Positions 8,825 through 16,529 of a stretch of 64,000 nucleotides of DNA are shown one piece after another. The notes under the pieces were generated by a model. The model was not told the DNA's origin and ran no database searches. It was given only the letters and a program-made list of their open reading frames with translations. The translations under genes were made by a program, and so were the position numbers. Source of the stretch: Roseibium album (GTDB taxonomy: Bacteria; Pseudomonadota; Alphaproteobacteria; Rhizobiales; Stappiaceae); contig CXTY01000007.1 of the NCBI GenBank assembly GCA_001404055.1, positions 62,058 to 126,057 on the forward strand, written 5' to 3'. Position 1 is the first letter of the stretch, and the number at the start of each line of letters is the position of its first letter.

Positions 8825-9715
8825 TCATGCAGCCTTTCGACCACGAACCAGGGTCAACGTCAGCCAACCATCCTTTGCCCGGCGCCTGTCCAGCACAAAT
8901 CCCTGACAGCGATAGGCAAACAGGATCCGTGGTCCGTCTTCGATCCTCAGTCCAGACAAGACCAGTGTCGCAGTCTGGGTCATCTGACCACCGATGGACT
9001 TGGCCATTTTCATTAGGGGGCGGGCGAGAATATTCGCGATCACCAGATCAAATGGCCCGTAATACCGGAATTTCACGTCTTCCATACCGTTTGCCGTAAA
9101 ACCCTGAACCAGATGTCCGGCACCGTTCAGTTTCGCGTTCTCAAGCGCTGTACTGGTGGCCACCGGATCGATATCTGTTGCCAGCACATGCTGCCGGGCT
9201 TTTAGGGCCGCTGCAATCGCCAGAACCCCGGTTCCCGTGCCCAGATCCAGGATGCTGTCATATTCACGCAATGACAAAAGCCGGTCGATTTCTTCCAGGC
9301 ATCCCGCCGTGGTGCCGTGATGCCCCGTCCCGAATGCGAGCGCCGCCTCAATTTCAAGACCAATGGCGCCAGGAGGAACCTTGTCCCGGTCGTGTCCACC
9401 ATGCACAAGAAAACGGCCAGCCCGCACGGGCTTGAGCCCTTCAAGGCTCTTTTCAACCCAGTTGATATCCGGCAATTCTTCCGCTTCAATCGGCGCAGCA
9501 AAAGCATCAGCACCGACCCGGTCTCGCACCAGGGCCTCAGCCTCAGCCGGTTCAATCTCAAACAGCAGAATTTCGGCGGACCAGACGCTGCCATCCGGGG
9601 TAGCTTCGTAAACCGTCACCGGGTTTCCGTCGTCTTCGAACGCTCTTTCCAGAATGTCCGAAATCCGCTTGGCTTCAAGCTCTTCCGCACTGATCCGTAC
9701 CCGGATGGTTTTCAT
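8825..9715 (-). CDS. prmA: Ribosomal protein L11 methyltransferase
   Basis: 296 residues. The N-terminal substrate-recognition part (KTIRVRISAEELEAKRISDI) is followed by the class I SAM methyltransferase core: ALAFGTGHHGTTAGCLEEID, then motif I SILDLGTGTGVLAIAAAL, the acidic end of strand 2 (LATDIDP) and PFDLVIANILARPLM, which is the NxLxxPL-like catalytic loop. PrmA trimethylates several amines of ribosomal protein L11 in the cytoplasm. The stop lies 47 bp from the bidirectional terminator. The upstream region up to the guanidinium exporter is shared with a gene reading the other way. Confidence 0.95.
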   Translation of the reverse strand: MKTIRVRISAEELEAKRISDILERAFEDDGNPVTVYEATPDGSVWSAEILLFEIEPAEAEALVRDRVGADAFAAPIEAEELPDINWVEKSLEGLKPVRAGRFLVHGGHDRDKVPPGAIGLEIEAALAFGTGHHGTTAGCLEEIDRLLSLREYDSILDLGTGTGVLAIAAALKARQHVLATDIDPVATSTALENAKLNGAGHLVQGFTANGMEDVKFRYYGPFDLVIANILARPLMKMAKSIGGQMTQTATLVLSGLRIEDGPRILFAYRCQGFVLDRRRAKDGWLTLTLVRGRKAA

Positions 9716-9877
9716 GACCGTTTGGTCCTCGGCAAGTTGTCATCAAGGGGTGCGGTATATCCATACCTGCAAGAAAGAACCAGTGAATTTCTGCGCGGAA
9801 CTTTCAGTCCCATATCTTCAAACTCTTTGCAGCCACACGTCTCTTGAACAGCAAGCCTTGCGGTCCTATTTGTCGGT

Positions 9878-9948
9878 GCAGGAAGACGACTTCCAGCGAC
9901 CTATCAATTGATAGCGCGCGCAAATCTGTTCCGGACGACCCGATAGAT
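9878..9948 (+). promoter_or_regulatory. Guanidine-II (mini-ykkC) riboswitch candidate
   Basis: Two hairpins, each with the loop ACGA that defines the mini-ykkC class (ACGR loops). P1 is GGAAG-ACGA-CTTCC at 9881-9894, extended by a mismatch and two more pairs. P2 has GG-ACGA-CC at 9933-9940 in a longer imperfect stem (9924-9948, one C-C mismatch and one bulged T). The linker is about 26-36 nt. P2 ends about 10 nt before the start codon of a gene whose family (Gdx/SugE) is a classic target of guanidine riboswitches. In this class guanidinium binding brings the two loops together and frees the ribosome binding site. Assigned from motif and context without a covariance search. Confidence 0.8.
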
Positions 9949-9958
9949 GGATTTGAAA

Positions 9959-10279
9959 ATGTCGTGGCTCTTTCTTCTTATCGCGAGCGTATTTGAGATC
10001 ATCTGGGCTGTTTCCCTGAAAACATCCGAGGGATTTTCGCGTCCTGCTGCCTCCGTGGTAACGGTTTTTGCAATGATTACCAGCATCTGGTTTCTCGCTC
10101 TTGCAATGCGCACGCTCCCTCTCGGGACAGCCTATGCATCCTGGACTGGGCTGGGCACAATCGGTGCCTTTACTGTCGGCATTCTCTTTCTGGGAGAATC
10201 TGTTGCAGTTGAGCGTTTCATTGCGATTATTTTGATTATCACTGGACTGGTGCTGCTGAAGCTCTCCCCCTCCGTTTGA
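9959..10279 (+). CDS. gdx: Guanidinium exporter Gdx (SugE), SMR family
   Basis: 106 residues with four membrane helices. From ATG 9959 it begins MSWLFLLIASVFEIIWAVSL, the SugE/Gdx signature. The transport residues of Gdx are all in place: Glu13, Trp16, Ser42, Tyr59 and Trp62 (GTAYASWTG). These separate Gdx from polyaromatic-drug EmrE types, so guanidinium efflux in exchange for protons is the likely role, as an antiparallel dimer in the inner membrane. ATG 9947 is in frame but falls inside the P2 hairpin of the upstream riboswitch candidate, so 9959 is chosen. Followed by a terminator, so probably a single-gene unit. Confidence 0.92.
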   Translation: MSWLFLLIASVFEIIWAVSLKTSEGFSRPAASVVTVFAMITSIWFLALAMRTLPLGTAYASWTGLGTIGAFTVGILFLGESVAVERFIAIILIITGLVLLKLSPSV

Positions 10280-10348
10280 ATGCAATGCGAGCTCCTGGGG
10301 AAAGACATTCCTGATGAACAACAGAGGAAGCATTCGAAAATGTCCAAT

Positions 10349-10388
10349 GGCCAGGCTCTGTCCACCGACGGGATTTCTGGCCTTTTTT
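10349..10388 (+). terminator. Rho-independent terminator after gdx
   Basis: GGCCAG (10349-10354) pairs with CTGGCC (10377-10382), with a small inner GTC/GAC hairpin in the loop, followed directly by six T residues on the plus strand. Confidence 0.65.
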
Positions 10389-10442
10389 GGAGAGTGCACC
10401 ACTTAATTGGGAGAGTGTTATGCAATAAAACTGAGGTGTTCC

Positions 10443-11027
10443 ATGACGTACACGCGGGCGTTCTGGCAAGTTCCAGTCCTCTCACTCCTTGTGATCTGCT
10501 TGTTTGCCGGTATTTGGGCAACAGCCGCCGCTTCAGTTGTGGCAACCGATCCACAGACTTCCAAGGATCAGGACGCCCTTTTCGAGGCGCTCAAAGTCGC
10601 GCCAACTGAGGCCGATGCGCAAAGAATTGAAAACGACATCTGGATGTCCTGGCTCGAAGCCGCGCCAACCCCTGAAATCCGATCGAAACTCGACGCGGCG
10701 ATGCAAAAGCGCGGCGTCTATGAATTTCAAAGTGCAAAAGAACTGCTTGATGAAGTCGTTGAAGAAGCGCCGGATTATTCCGAGGGCTGGAACCAGCGCG
10801 CATTTATTTTGTTCCTGCAAGGCAATTACGAAGCCAGTCTTGAAGATATCGAGCGCGTGCTGGATCTGGAACCGCGCCACTTTGGTGCGCTGTCTGGCAG
10901 GGCGATCATATTCATGACAATGGGACGTGTGGAACTCGGTCAAAAGGCATTGCGCGAGGCAATGGAAATTCATCCATTCCTCAAAGAGCGGGGTATGCTC
11001 ATTGAGCAGAAAGGCCTGGATCTTTAA
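10443..11027 (+). CDS. Exported or membrane-anchored TPR-repeat protein
   Basis: 194 residues. The N-terminus is a signal peptide or anchor (VPVLSLLVICLFAGIWATAA). The rest is helical, with TPR-like repeats: FQSAKELLDEVVEEAPDYSE, GWNQRAFILFLQGNYEASLE and DIERVLDLEPRHFGALSGRA, then a final VELGQKALREAMEIHPFLKE. It probably serves as a periplasmic or membrane-facing protein-binding scaffold; no partner is evident. ATG 10443 has GAGG 6 nt upstream and is preferred over a TTG at 10407. The gene follows the gdx terminator, so it should have its own promoter. The reverse strand just beyond it holds the histidine-kinase remnant. Confidence 0.82.
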   Translation: MTYTRAFWQVPVLSLLVICLFAGIWATAAASVVATDPQTSKDQDALFEALKVAPTEADAQRIENDIWMSWLEAAPTPEIRSKLDAAMQKRGVYEFQSAKELLDEVVEEAPDYSEGWNQRAFILFLQGNYEASLEDIERVLDLEPRHFGALSGRAIIFMTMGRVELGQKALREAMEIHPFLKERGMLIEQKGLDL

Positions 11028-11203
11028 ATCACGCTTGCCGGAAACAACAGCCGCACGGTCAATCCACTTCCAATAGTCTCCAGCAGCTGAAGTTCTCCTG
11101 AAGCAGATGCCACGACTGCCTTACTTGTAGCCAATCCGAGACCAAACCCCGTGCCGTTGCAGATCTGCCGCGCCGTGTCACCACCCCAAATTCGTCGTGG
11201 TAC
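11028..11203 (-). pseudogene. Remnant of a histidine kinase ATPase domain
   Basis: On the minus strand, directly after the uvrD stop and in the same frame, about 58 codons read GTGFGLGLATSKAVVASASG, then ELQLLETIGSGLTVRLLFPA and a TAA. This is the last part of a HATPase_c domain: the G2 box GTGxGL, then the helix and the final strands of typical sensor kinases. There is no start codon with a ribosome binding site and no N-box, G1 box or dimerisation domain, so it cannot be a working kinase. It is best read as the decayed 3' end of a lost gene. Readthrough of the uvrD stop would fuse it to UvrD, but nothing suggests that happens. Confidence 0.7.
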
Positions 11204-13639
11204 TCAATGCCTCTCGACAAAGCTGTCGATGACTTTCTTCTGGCCCGCTTTTTCGAAATCAATCGTAAGCTTGTTGCCCTCGATTGATCTGATTGCACCG
11301 TAGCCGAACTTGATGTGAAACACCCTTTCACCAAGTGAGAACTCGGAAGGTGTCTCACTTACTGATTTGGCGACCAGCTCCCCTTCGATGGTGAGAGGGC
11401 CCTGACGTTTCGTCCGCGCGGATTTATAGTCGCCACGCTTTTCAGAAAAACCGCTAGAAGACTGCCGCGCCCGCTGCGCTCTCTTCCACCCTGGCGTTGA
11501 ATAACTGCCACCTTCAAAGGGATCATTGTTGTCGAAGCGGGACGTGCCGTAACCACCACCGGCATAACCGCCGTAATTTGAAGATGGTTCGGCAATTTCC
11601 ACGTGATCGGGCGGTAGTTCGTCCAGAAAGCGCGAGGGCACAGTCGATTGCCAGAGACCGTGGATACGTCTGTTGGAGGCAAAATAAGCTTTGGCACGTT
11701 TTTTAGCGCGCGTGATGCCGACATACGCCAGCCGGCGTTCTTCTTCCAAACCGGCCCGGCCACTTTCATCCAGCGCACGCTGGTGCGGAAACAGCCCTTC
11801 TTCCCAACCCGGCAAAAACACGGTGTCGAATTCAAGTCCCTTTGCGGAGTGCAGGGTCATGATGGAAACCGCATCAGACGCATCCGCGTTGTCCCGGTCC
11901 ATCACCAGTGCGATGTGCTCAAGAAATCCCGGTAGAGATTCAAACTCCTCCATCGACCGGACGAGCTCTTTCAAGTTATCCAACCGACCGGGTGCATCGG
12001 CGGAACGATCCTGCCGCCACATTTCCGTGTAGCCACTTTCATCCAGAACGATCTCCACAAGCTCAGTGTGCTTGAGCGTGTCCATCTGATGGCGCCAGCG
12101 TTCGAAATTGTCGAGCACGGTCTTGAGCGTGTTACGCGGCTTGGGCTTCAGTTCCTCGGTATCGATCAGCTGAGCGGCCGCTTGCATCAAGGGAATGCGT
12201 TCGGCGCGCGCAAGACCATGCACCAGTTTGAGCGTTGCATCACCAAGACCGCGCTTCGGCGTATTGACGATACGTTCAAAAGCAAGGTCATCAGCAGGCT
12301 GCGCCACACAGCGCAAATAAGCCATGGCATCGCGGATTTCCATGCGCTCGTAAAAGCGCGGACCACCGATAACCCGGTAATTGAGGCCAAGGGTGACGAA
12401 CCGTTCTTCGAACTCCCGCATCTGGAATGAAGCGCGCACAAGAACGGCCATTTCGTTCAAGACATGCCCTTTGCTCTGCAACGCCTCGATTTCGTCTCCG
12501 ATGGTGCGGGCTTCTTCCTCGGAATCCCAGACAGAGGCGACCGAAACCAGATCGTGATCCGGTTCTTCAAAATCGGTGAACAGCGTCTTGCCGAGCCGGC
12601 CTTCATTGAAGGAGATCAAATGCGAGGCAGCTGCAAGAATATGGCTGGTTGAACGGTAGTTGCGTTCCAGCCGGACCACCACGGCTCCCTTGAAATCATG
12701 TTCAAAGCGTAGAATGTTGTCGACCTCGGCGCCGCGCCATCCATAGATGGACTGGTCGTCATCGCCGACACAGCAGACATTCGGATTGCCCTGCGCAAGC
12801 AGGCGCAACCAGAGATACTGCGCAATATTCGTATCCTGATACTCGTCCACCAGCATGTAGCGGAAGCGGCGTTGGTACTCTTTCAAGACATCAGGCTGTG
12901 TCTTGAACAAGGTGATGACATGCAGCAGCAGGTCGCCGAAATCAGCTGCATTAAGGATCGACAACCGTTCCTGATATTCCTCATAGAGCTTGCGCCCTTT
13001 GCCGTTCGCAAAAGCCCGTGCTTCGCCTTCCGGGACCTGATCCGGTGTAAGAGCCCGGTTTTTCCAGCCATCCAGCATGCCCGCAAAGACCTTCGCAGTC
13101 CATCGCTTGTCGTCAAGCCCTTCGGCCCGGATGATCTGCTTGATCAGCCGGATCTGGTCATCGGTATCGAGAATGGAAAAGCTGGATTTCAGGCCAACCA
13201 GCTCGGCATGTTTACGCAGGATCTTGACGCAGATCGAGTGGAATGTACCCAGCCAGGAGATCCCTTCCACATTGCCGCCAACGAAGACAGCAATGCGTTC
13301 CTTCATTTCCCGCGCCGCCTTGTTGGTGAAGGTCACCGACAGGATTTCAGACGGTCTTGCAAGGCCAGTGGCCAGAATATGCGCTATCCGGGTGGTCAAG
13401 ACCCGGGTCTTGCCGGTTCCCGCACCGGCCAACACCAAAACCGGGCCTTCGGTGGTTTCAACAGCAAGACGCTGTTCCGGGTTCAATCCGTCCAGATAGT
13501 CAGGCGCACGCCGGGCAGCCATTGCCCTGGCCGCAATCCCGCCCTGAGGTCTCTGCGGCGCTGGAGCGGCTTCAGCGCGCGTTCCAACGGGCTGAAAAGG
13601 GTCATCGAAGGAATCGTCATACCCGTCCGGGTCTGCCAT
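11204..13639 (-). CDS. uvrD: DNA helicase UvrD/PcrA
   Basis: 811 residues of a superfamily 1A helicase. The motifs in order are the Q-motif region LNPEQRLAVETTEGPVLVLA, Walker A AGAGTGKTRVL, motif Ia SVTFTNKAAREMKERI, motif II MLVDEYQDTN, motif III VCCVGDDDQSIYGWRGAEVD, motif IV VVRLERNYRST, motif V IMTLHSAKGLEFDTVFLPG and motif VI RRLAYVGITRAKK. It unwinds DNA 3' to 5' in nucleotide-excision and mismatch repair. The C-terminus ends with a Tudor-like RNA polymerase-binding segment (LGERVFHIKFGYGAIRSIEG), as in PcrA/UvrD. The N-terminal 45 residues are acidic and proline-rich, as often in this order. Confidence 0.95.
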   Translation of the reverse strand: MADPDGYDDSFDDPFQPVGTRAEAAPAPQRPQGGIAARAMAARRAPDYLDGLNPEQRLAVETTEGPVLVLAGAGTGKTRVLTTRIAHILATGLARPSEILSVTFTNKAAREMKERIAVFVGGNVEGISWLGTFHSICVKILRKHAELVGLKSSFSILDTDDQIRLIKQIIRAEGLDDKRWTAKVFAGMLDGWKNRALTPDQVPEGEARAFANGKGRKLYEEYQERLSILNAADFGDLLLHVITLFKTQPDVLKEYQRRFRYMLVDEYQDTNIAQYLWLRLLAQGNPNVCCVGDDDQSIYGWRGAEVDNILRFEHDFKGAVVVRLERNYRSTSHILAAASHLISFNEGRLGKTLFTDFEEPDHDLVSVASVWDSEEEARTIGDEIEALQSKGHVLNEMAVLVRASFQMREFEERFVTLGLNYRVIGGPRFYERMEIRDAMAYLRCVAQPADDLAFERIVNTPKRGLGDATLKLVHGLARAERIPLMQAAAQLIDTEELKPKPRNTLKTVLDNFERWRHQMDTLKHTELVEIVLDESGYTEMWRQDRSADAPGRLDNLKELVRSMEEFESLPGFLEHIALVMDRDNADASDAVSIMTLHSAKGLEFDTVFLPGWEEGLFPHQRALDESGRAGLEEERRLAYVGITRAKKRAKAYFASNRRIHGLWQSTVPSRFLDELPPDHVEIAEPSSNYGGYAGGGYGTSRFDNNDPFEGGSYSTPGWKRAQRARQSSSGFSEKRGDYKSARTKRQGPLTIEGELVAKSVSETPSEFSLGERVFHIKFGYGAIRSIEGNKLTIDFEKAGQKKVIDSFVERH

Positions 13640-13980
13640 GATTTACTGGTCCAAATGAAATAGAGCTCTTTTGAGAACAATATAGCAACAAAACCGCTCT
13701 GGCGAGACGCGAATTCATGAATTAGTGGGGACAATATTCGACTCGCGACAAGTAACGACATCGCGTTTTCCTTGTCTTCCCTTCAAAAACTGGGATCAGG
13801 TAATCTCTGGCATTGTCAGAAATTTGAAACAACAATCAAACAGGTTGTCAGTCTTGCTCATCTCCAAAGCAGAACGACAATTTCTTGGCGCGAAACGGTA
13901 ATTCATCAAGACCGAACAAAAAAAACCGGCTTGCCTTTTCAAGGCAAGCCGGGGTTTTTATTCACTCAGAAGCAGCTCGA
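13640..13980. other. Intergenic region between uvrD and the chemoreceptor gene
   Basis: 341 bp without a credible gene. It should hold the uvrD promoter, in the part nearest 13640, and it holds the terminator of the chemoreceptor gene. I see nothing else clear in it. Confidence 0.6.
13918..13951 (-). terminator. Rho-independent terminator of the chemoreceptor gene
   Basis: A perfect 12-bp stem (CCGGCTTGCCTT / AAGGCAAGCCGG) with a 3-nt loop, followed on the minus strand by seven T residues, 30 bp after the stop codon. Confidence 0.93.
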
Positions 13981-16038
13981 TCAGGCAGCTTCTTCCTCCC
14001 GCACTTCACCCAGGAACCGATCGACTGCTTCAGAGAGGTTTCCGGCAACCTGACCAAGCTGTTCTGCGGATTGGCTCATAGACTCCGATTTCTCACGGGT
14101 CTGATCGATCGAACCGGAAACACCTGCCACATTGGATGCAGCAGAAGACGCACCGTCGGATGCAAGGGTGATGCTATGAGTAATCTCACCGGTGGCAGCA
14201 TTCTGCTCATCAACGGATACCGCAATCGTTTCAGTGACGGATCGAACTTCTTCAATCCGTTCAACAATCGAGCGAATGGCTGCGACAGAGTTCTGGGTCG
14301 AGCCCTGAACACCAGCAACCTGATTGGCAATTTCATCGGTTGCCTTTGCTGTCTGGGTCGACAGTTCCTTGACCTCCGCCGCGACAACGGCAAAGCCCTT
14401 ACCTGCCTCACCGGCCCGAGCGGCCTCAATAGTCGCATTCAGGGCAAGGAGGTTGGTCTGTTCTGCAATTGCCCGGATGATCTCGACGACCTCACCAATC
14501 TTGTCGGCAGTTTCCGCCAGCGTCGAGATATCCCGATCGGCAGAGATTGCAGTTTCGGCAGCAGCGGTTGAAATTTCGGTAGCTGTCGTAGCCTGACGCG
14601 AGATTTCACCAATGGACGCAGACAGTTCAGCGGCGGCTGAAGCAACAGTCTGAACGTTGGAGCTCGCTTCTTCGGTCGCTGAATTGGCGGCCCTTGCGCT
14701 TTCGTCCGCATACATGGCGATCTTGACCATCTCACCAGCACCGACACGCATGCCTTCCGTTTCACCTACCAGTTGGCCCTGGATCGATGTGACTGAAGAC
14801 TGGAAGCGATGAATGGCATCTTCAAGCTGCTTTCGACGTTTACGTCGCTGCTCTCTGTCGACTTCAGCCGCCTCTTCCAGTTCTTTCTGGCGTATGAGGT
14901 TGTCGCGGAACACTTCGGAGGCTCGTGCGATGTCACCGATTTCATCCGGGCGGTCAGCATCGGTAATCGCAACTTCCAGATCTCCTTCAGCAAGACCCGA
15001 GATCATATCTCGTTGGCGTGCCAGCATCCGTGTAATCGAAATAACCTGCCAGGAGACAATCACCAAAGTGATCAACACGCAGGCAATAGCCAGGACCGAA
15101 AGCCAGAAGATTTGCGTGTCCAGGCGTCCTGTATCTGCATCCGCAGCAGCTTCGGCGCGATGGATATACACGTCCGATGCCTTTTTCATAAGGTTTAGAC
15201 GCTTGGTTGCCCCGGCAAACCAGGTGCTTCCATCAAGGCCGCCTGCGTCCTTGGTCTCCGGCAGGGCCTGCATTTGCTCCCGCCAGGCATAAACCTGCTC
15301 AACATCTGGCCCTTGCACGATTTCCTTCCAGACTTTCTTCTGTTCCTTGGTGGCAACAGATTCAAACTCCTTCAGAAACGCCTTCTCACCGCCGAAGAAC
15401 GAAACGAAACTCAGATAGGTATTGTGGTTCAATTCACCGGTAATGTTGAACTCCTGCAGCAACGCCGCACCGTTTGCGCGTTCCAAACCGCCAGACTCCA
15501 TGGCTTCAACAATCGTCAGATAGACAAGAAGCTCGGTGGTAATTTCCGCGGAAGGACTGGATTCGGTCGTAATACCTATGACGTGAATGAGCTCTTCGAT
15601 CTCATGGGTGTATTCCTTCACCACATCGGACTTGGCAAAGGCCTTCCGATCAATCGCTTCGCGCGCCTTGTCGATCTTGTGAACCTCTTCCGCAACATGT
15701 TGCAGATCGTCCAGCAGGACCTCATTGTCGAGATCCAGAGAAGCAAGATGGTCATCGAAGATCTTGATAGCCGCGTCGACCTTCGGCCTCTGTTCATTGA
15801 CCTTCGCGCGCAAAGCCGGATCGTAGTCGGACTTAAGCATTGAAACGGTCATGCCGCGCTCTTTTTGAAGCTCGTGCACAACGTTTCCTGCATCTTCGGC
15901 GATGCGTGTCATGGGCATCATATATGCGTGGTGTGAGCGCTCGATAAGTTTTTCAGCGACGCTAAGCGCGGCAAAACCAATCACGGCCAACATTGGCACC
16001 GCAGCCAACATAGCTATTTGTAGCTTGATCCGTTTCAT
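13981..16038 (-). CDS. Methyl-accepting chemotaxis protein with nitrate-sensor (NIT) domain
   Basis: 685 residues. The first membrane helix ([20 protein letters not shown]) is followed by a periplasmic helical domain of the NIT type, with the conserved [20 protein letters not shown]. The second membrane helix is [20 protein letters not shown]. Then come a HAMP domain ([20 protein letters not shown]) and the methyl-accepting signalling domain with the hairpin tip [20 protein letters not shown] and [20 protein letters not shown]. It senses a ligand in the periplasm, possibly nitrate or nitrite, and controls CheA. No CheR-tethering pentapeptide is seen at the C-terminus (ends EVREEEAA). ATG 16038 has GGGGG 8 nt upstream. 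No che genes are nearby. Confidence 0.9.
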   Translation of the reverse strand: MKRIKLQIAMLAAVPMLAVIGFAALSVAEKLIERSHHAYMMPMTRIAEDAGNVVHELQKERGMTVSMLKSDYDPALRAKVNEQRPKVDAAIKIFDDHLASLDLDNEVLLDDLQHVAEEVHKIDKAREAIDRKAFAKSDVVKEYTHEIEELIHVIGITTESSPSAEITTELLVYLTIVEAMESGGLERANGAALLQEFNITGELNHNTYLSFVSFFGGEKAFLKEFESVATKEQKKVWKEIVQGPDVEQVYAWREQMQALPETKDAGGLDGSTWFAGATKRLNLMKKASDVYIHRAEAAADADTGRLDTQIFWLSVLAIACVLITLVIVSWQVISITRMLARQRDMISGLAEGDLEVAITDADRPDEIGDIARASEVFRDNLIRQKELEEAAEVDREQRRKRRKQLEDAIHRFQSSVTSIQGQLVGETEGMRVGAGEMVKIAMYADESARAANSATEEASSNVQTVASAAAELSASIGEISRQATTATEISTAAAETAISADRDISTLAETADKIGEVVEIIRAIAEQTNLLALNATIEAARAGEAGKGFAVVAAEVKELSTQTAKATDEIANQVAGVQGSTQNSVAAIRSIVERIEEVRSVTETIAVSVDEQNAATGEITHSITLASDGASSAASNVAGVSGSIDQTREKSESMSQSAEQLGQVAGNLSEAVDRFLGEVREEEAA

Positions 16039-16529
16039 ACTGTGACCCCCTACCGCACAGAAAAATCCAATTTGAACCAATGTGTAGAATGCTCATTACC
16101 GCTTACTTAACGGATCGGGGGAATTTGACATTTTGCGACACAAGGTTGGACCTATGCCAAAAGAAACAATTTTAGGTGGTAGTCCTTACTGAGCGCAGTA
16201 TACGTATTTATCCGGATAGTGCCCAAAATTCAGTCCAGATGCACCAAACAAGAATAGGGTCAGGACCCATTAATTTGATTGAAATGGCGCAACAAACGGC
16301 AATGAGCTGCAAGGAAAAGCGCGATAAGCGGGCTTTCTGCCCGGATGAGCGGTTTGACGCAGCAGATCGAAGCCGTTTTTGCGTCCCTTTGGGATAGGGT
16401 GAATTTGCTCAGCAACGTCGTTGCAAATCTTTGAAAACCATGCGGTTTCCTACAGTTTTGCGCCTCGTATCCGAACAAATTCATTCCTACCATTTCATCC
16501 AAATTAATGGGTCCTGACCCTAGCGAGTT
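16039..16529. other. Intergenic region holding an inverted-repeat element
   Basis: 491 bp without a supported gene. The right half is the 268-bp inverted-repeat element listed separately. The left 215 bp should contain the chemoreceptor promoter; no motif there is convincing. Confidence 0.6.
16255..16522. repeat. 268-bp element with 23-bp perfect terminal inverted repeats (MITE-like)
   Basis: Positions 16255-16277 (beginning TAGGGTCAGGACCC) and 16500-16522 are perfect inverted copies of each other, 23 bp long. Each end contains its own small palindrome GGGTC-AG-GACCC. The interior of about 220 bp is related, with many substitutions, to the sequence at 22150-22352. Neither strand carries a transposase. 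One minus frame reads SPYPKGTQKRLRSAASNRSS and continues to the element end, but it has no start context. No clear target-site duplication flanks it. Best read as a miniature inverted-repeat element or dispersed intergenic repeat. Confidence 0.75.

Noticed and set aside
16260-16502. 80-codon minus frame inside the inverted-repeat element
   Set aside because: No ribosome binding site, ends in the repeat arm, and the related sequence at 22.2 kb does not preserve the frame or protein in a convincing way.
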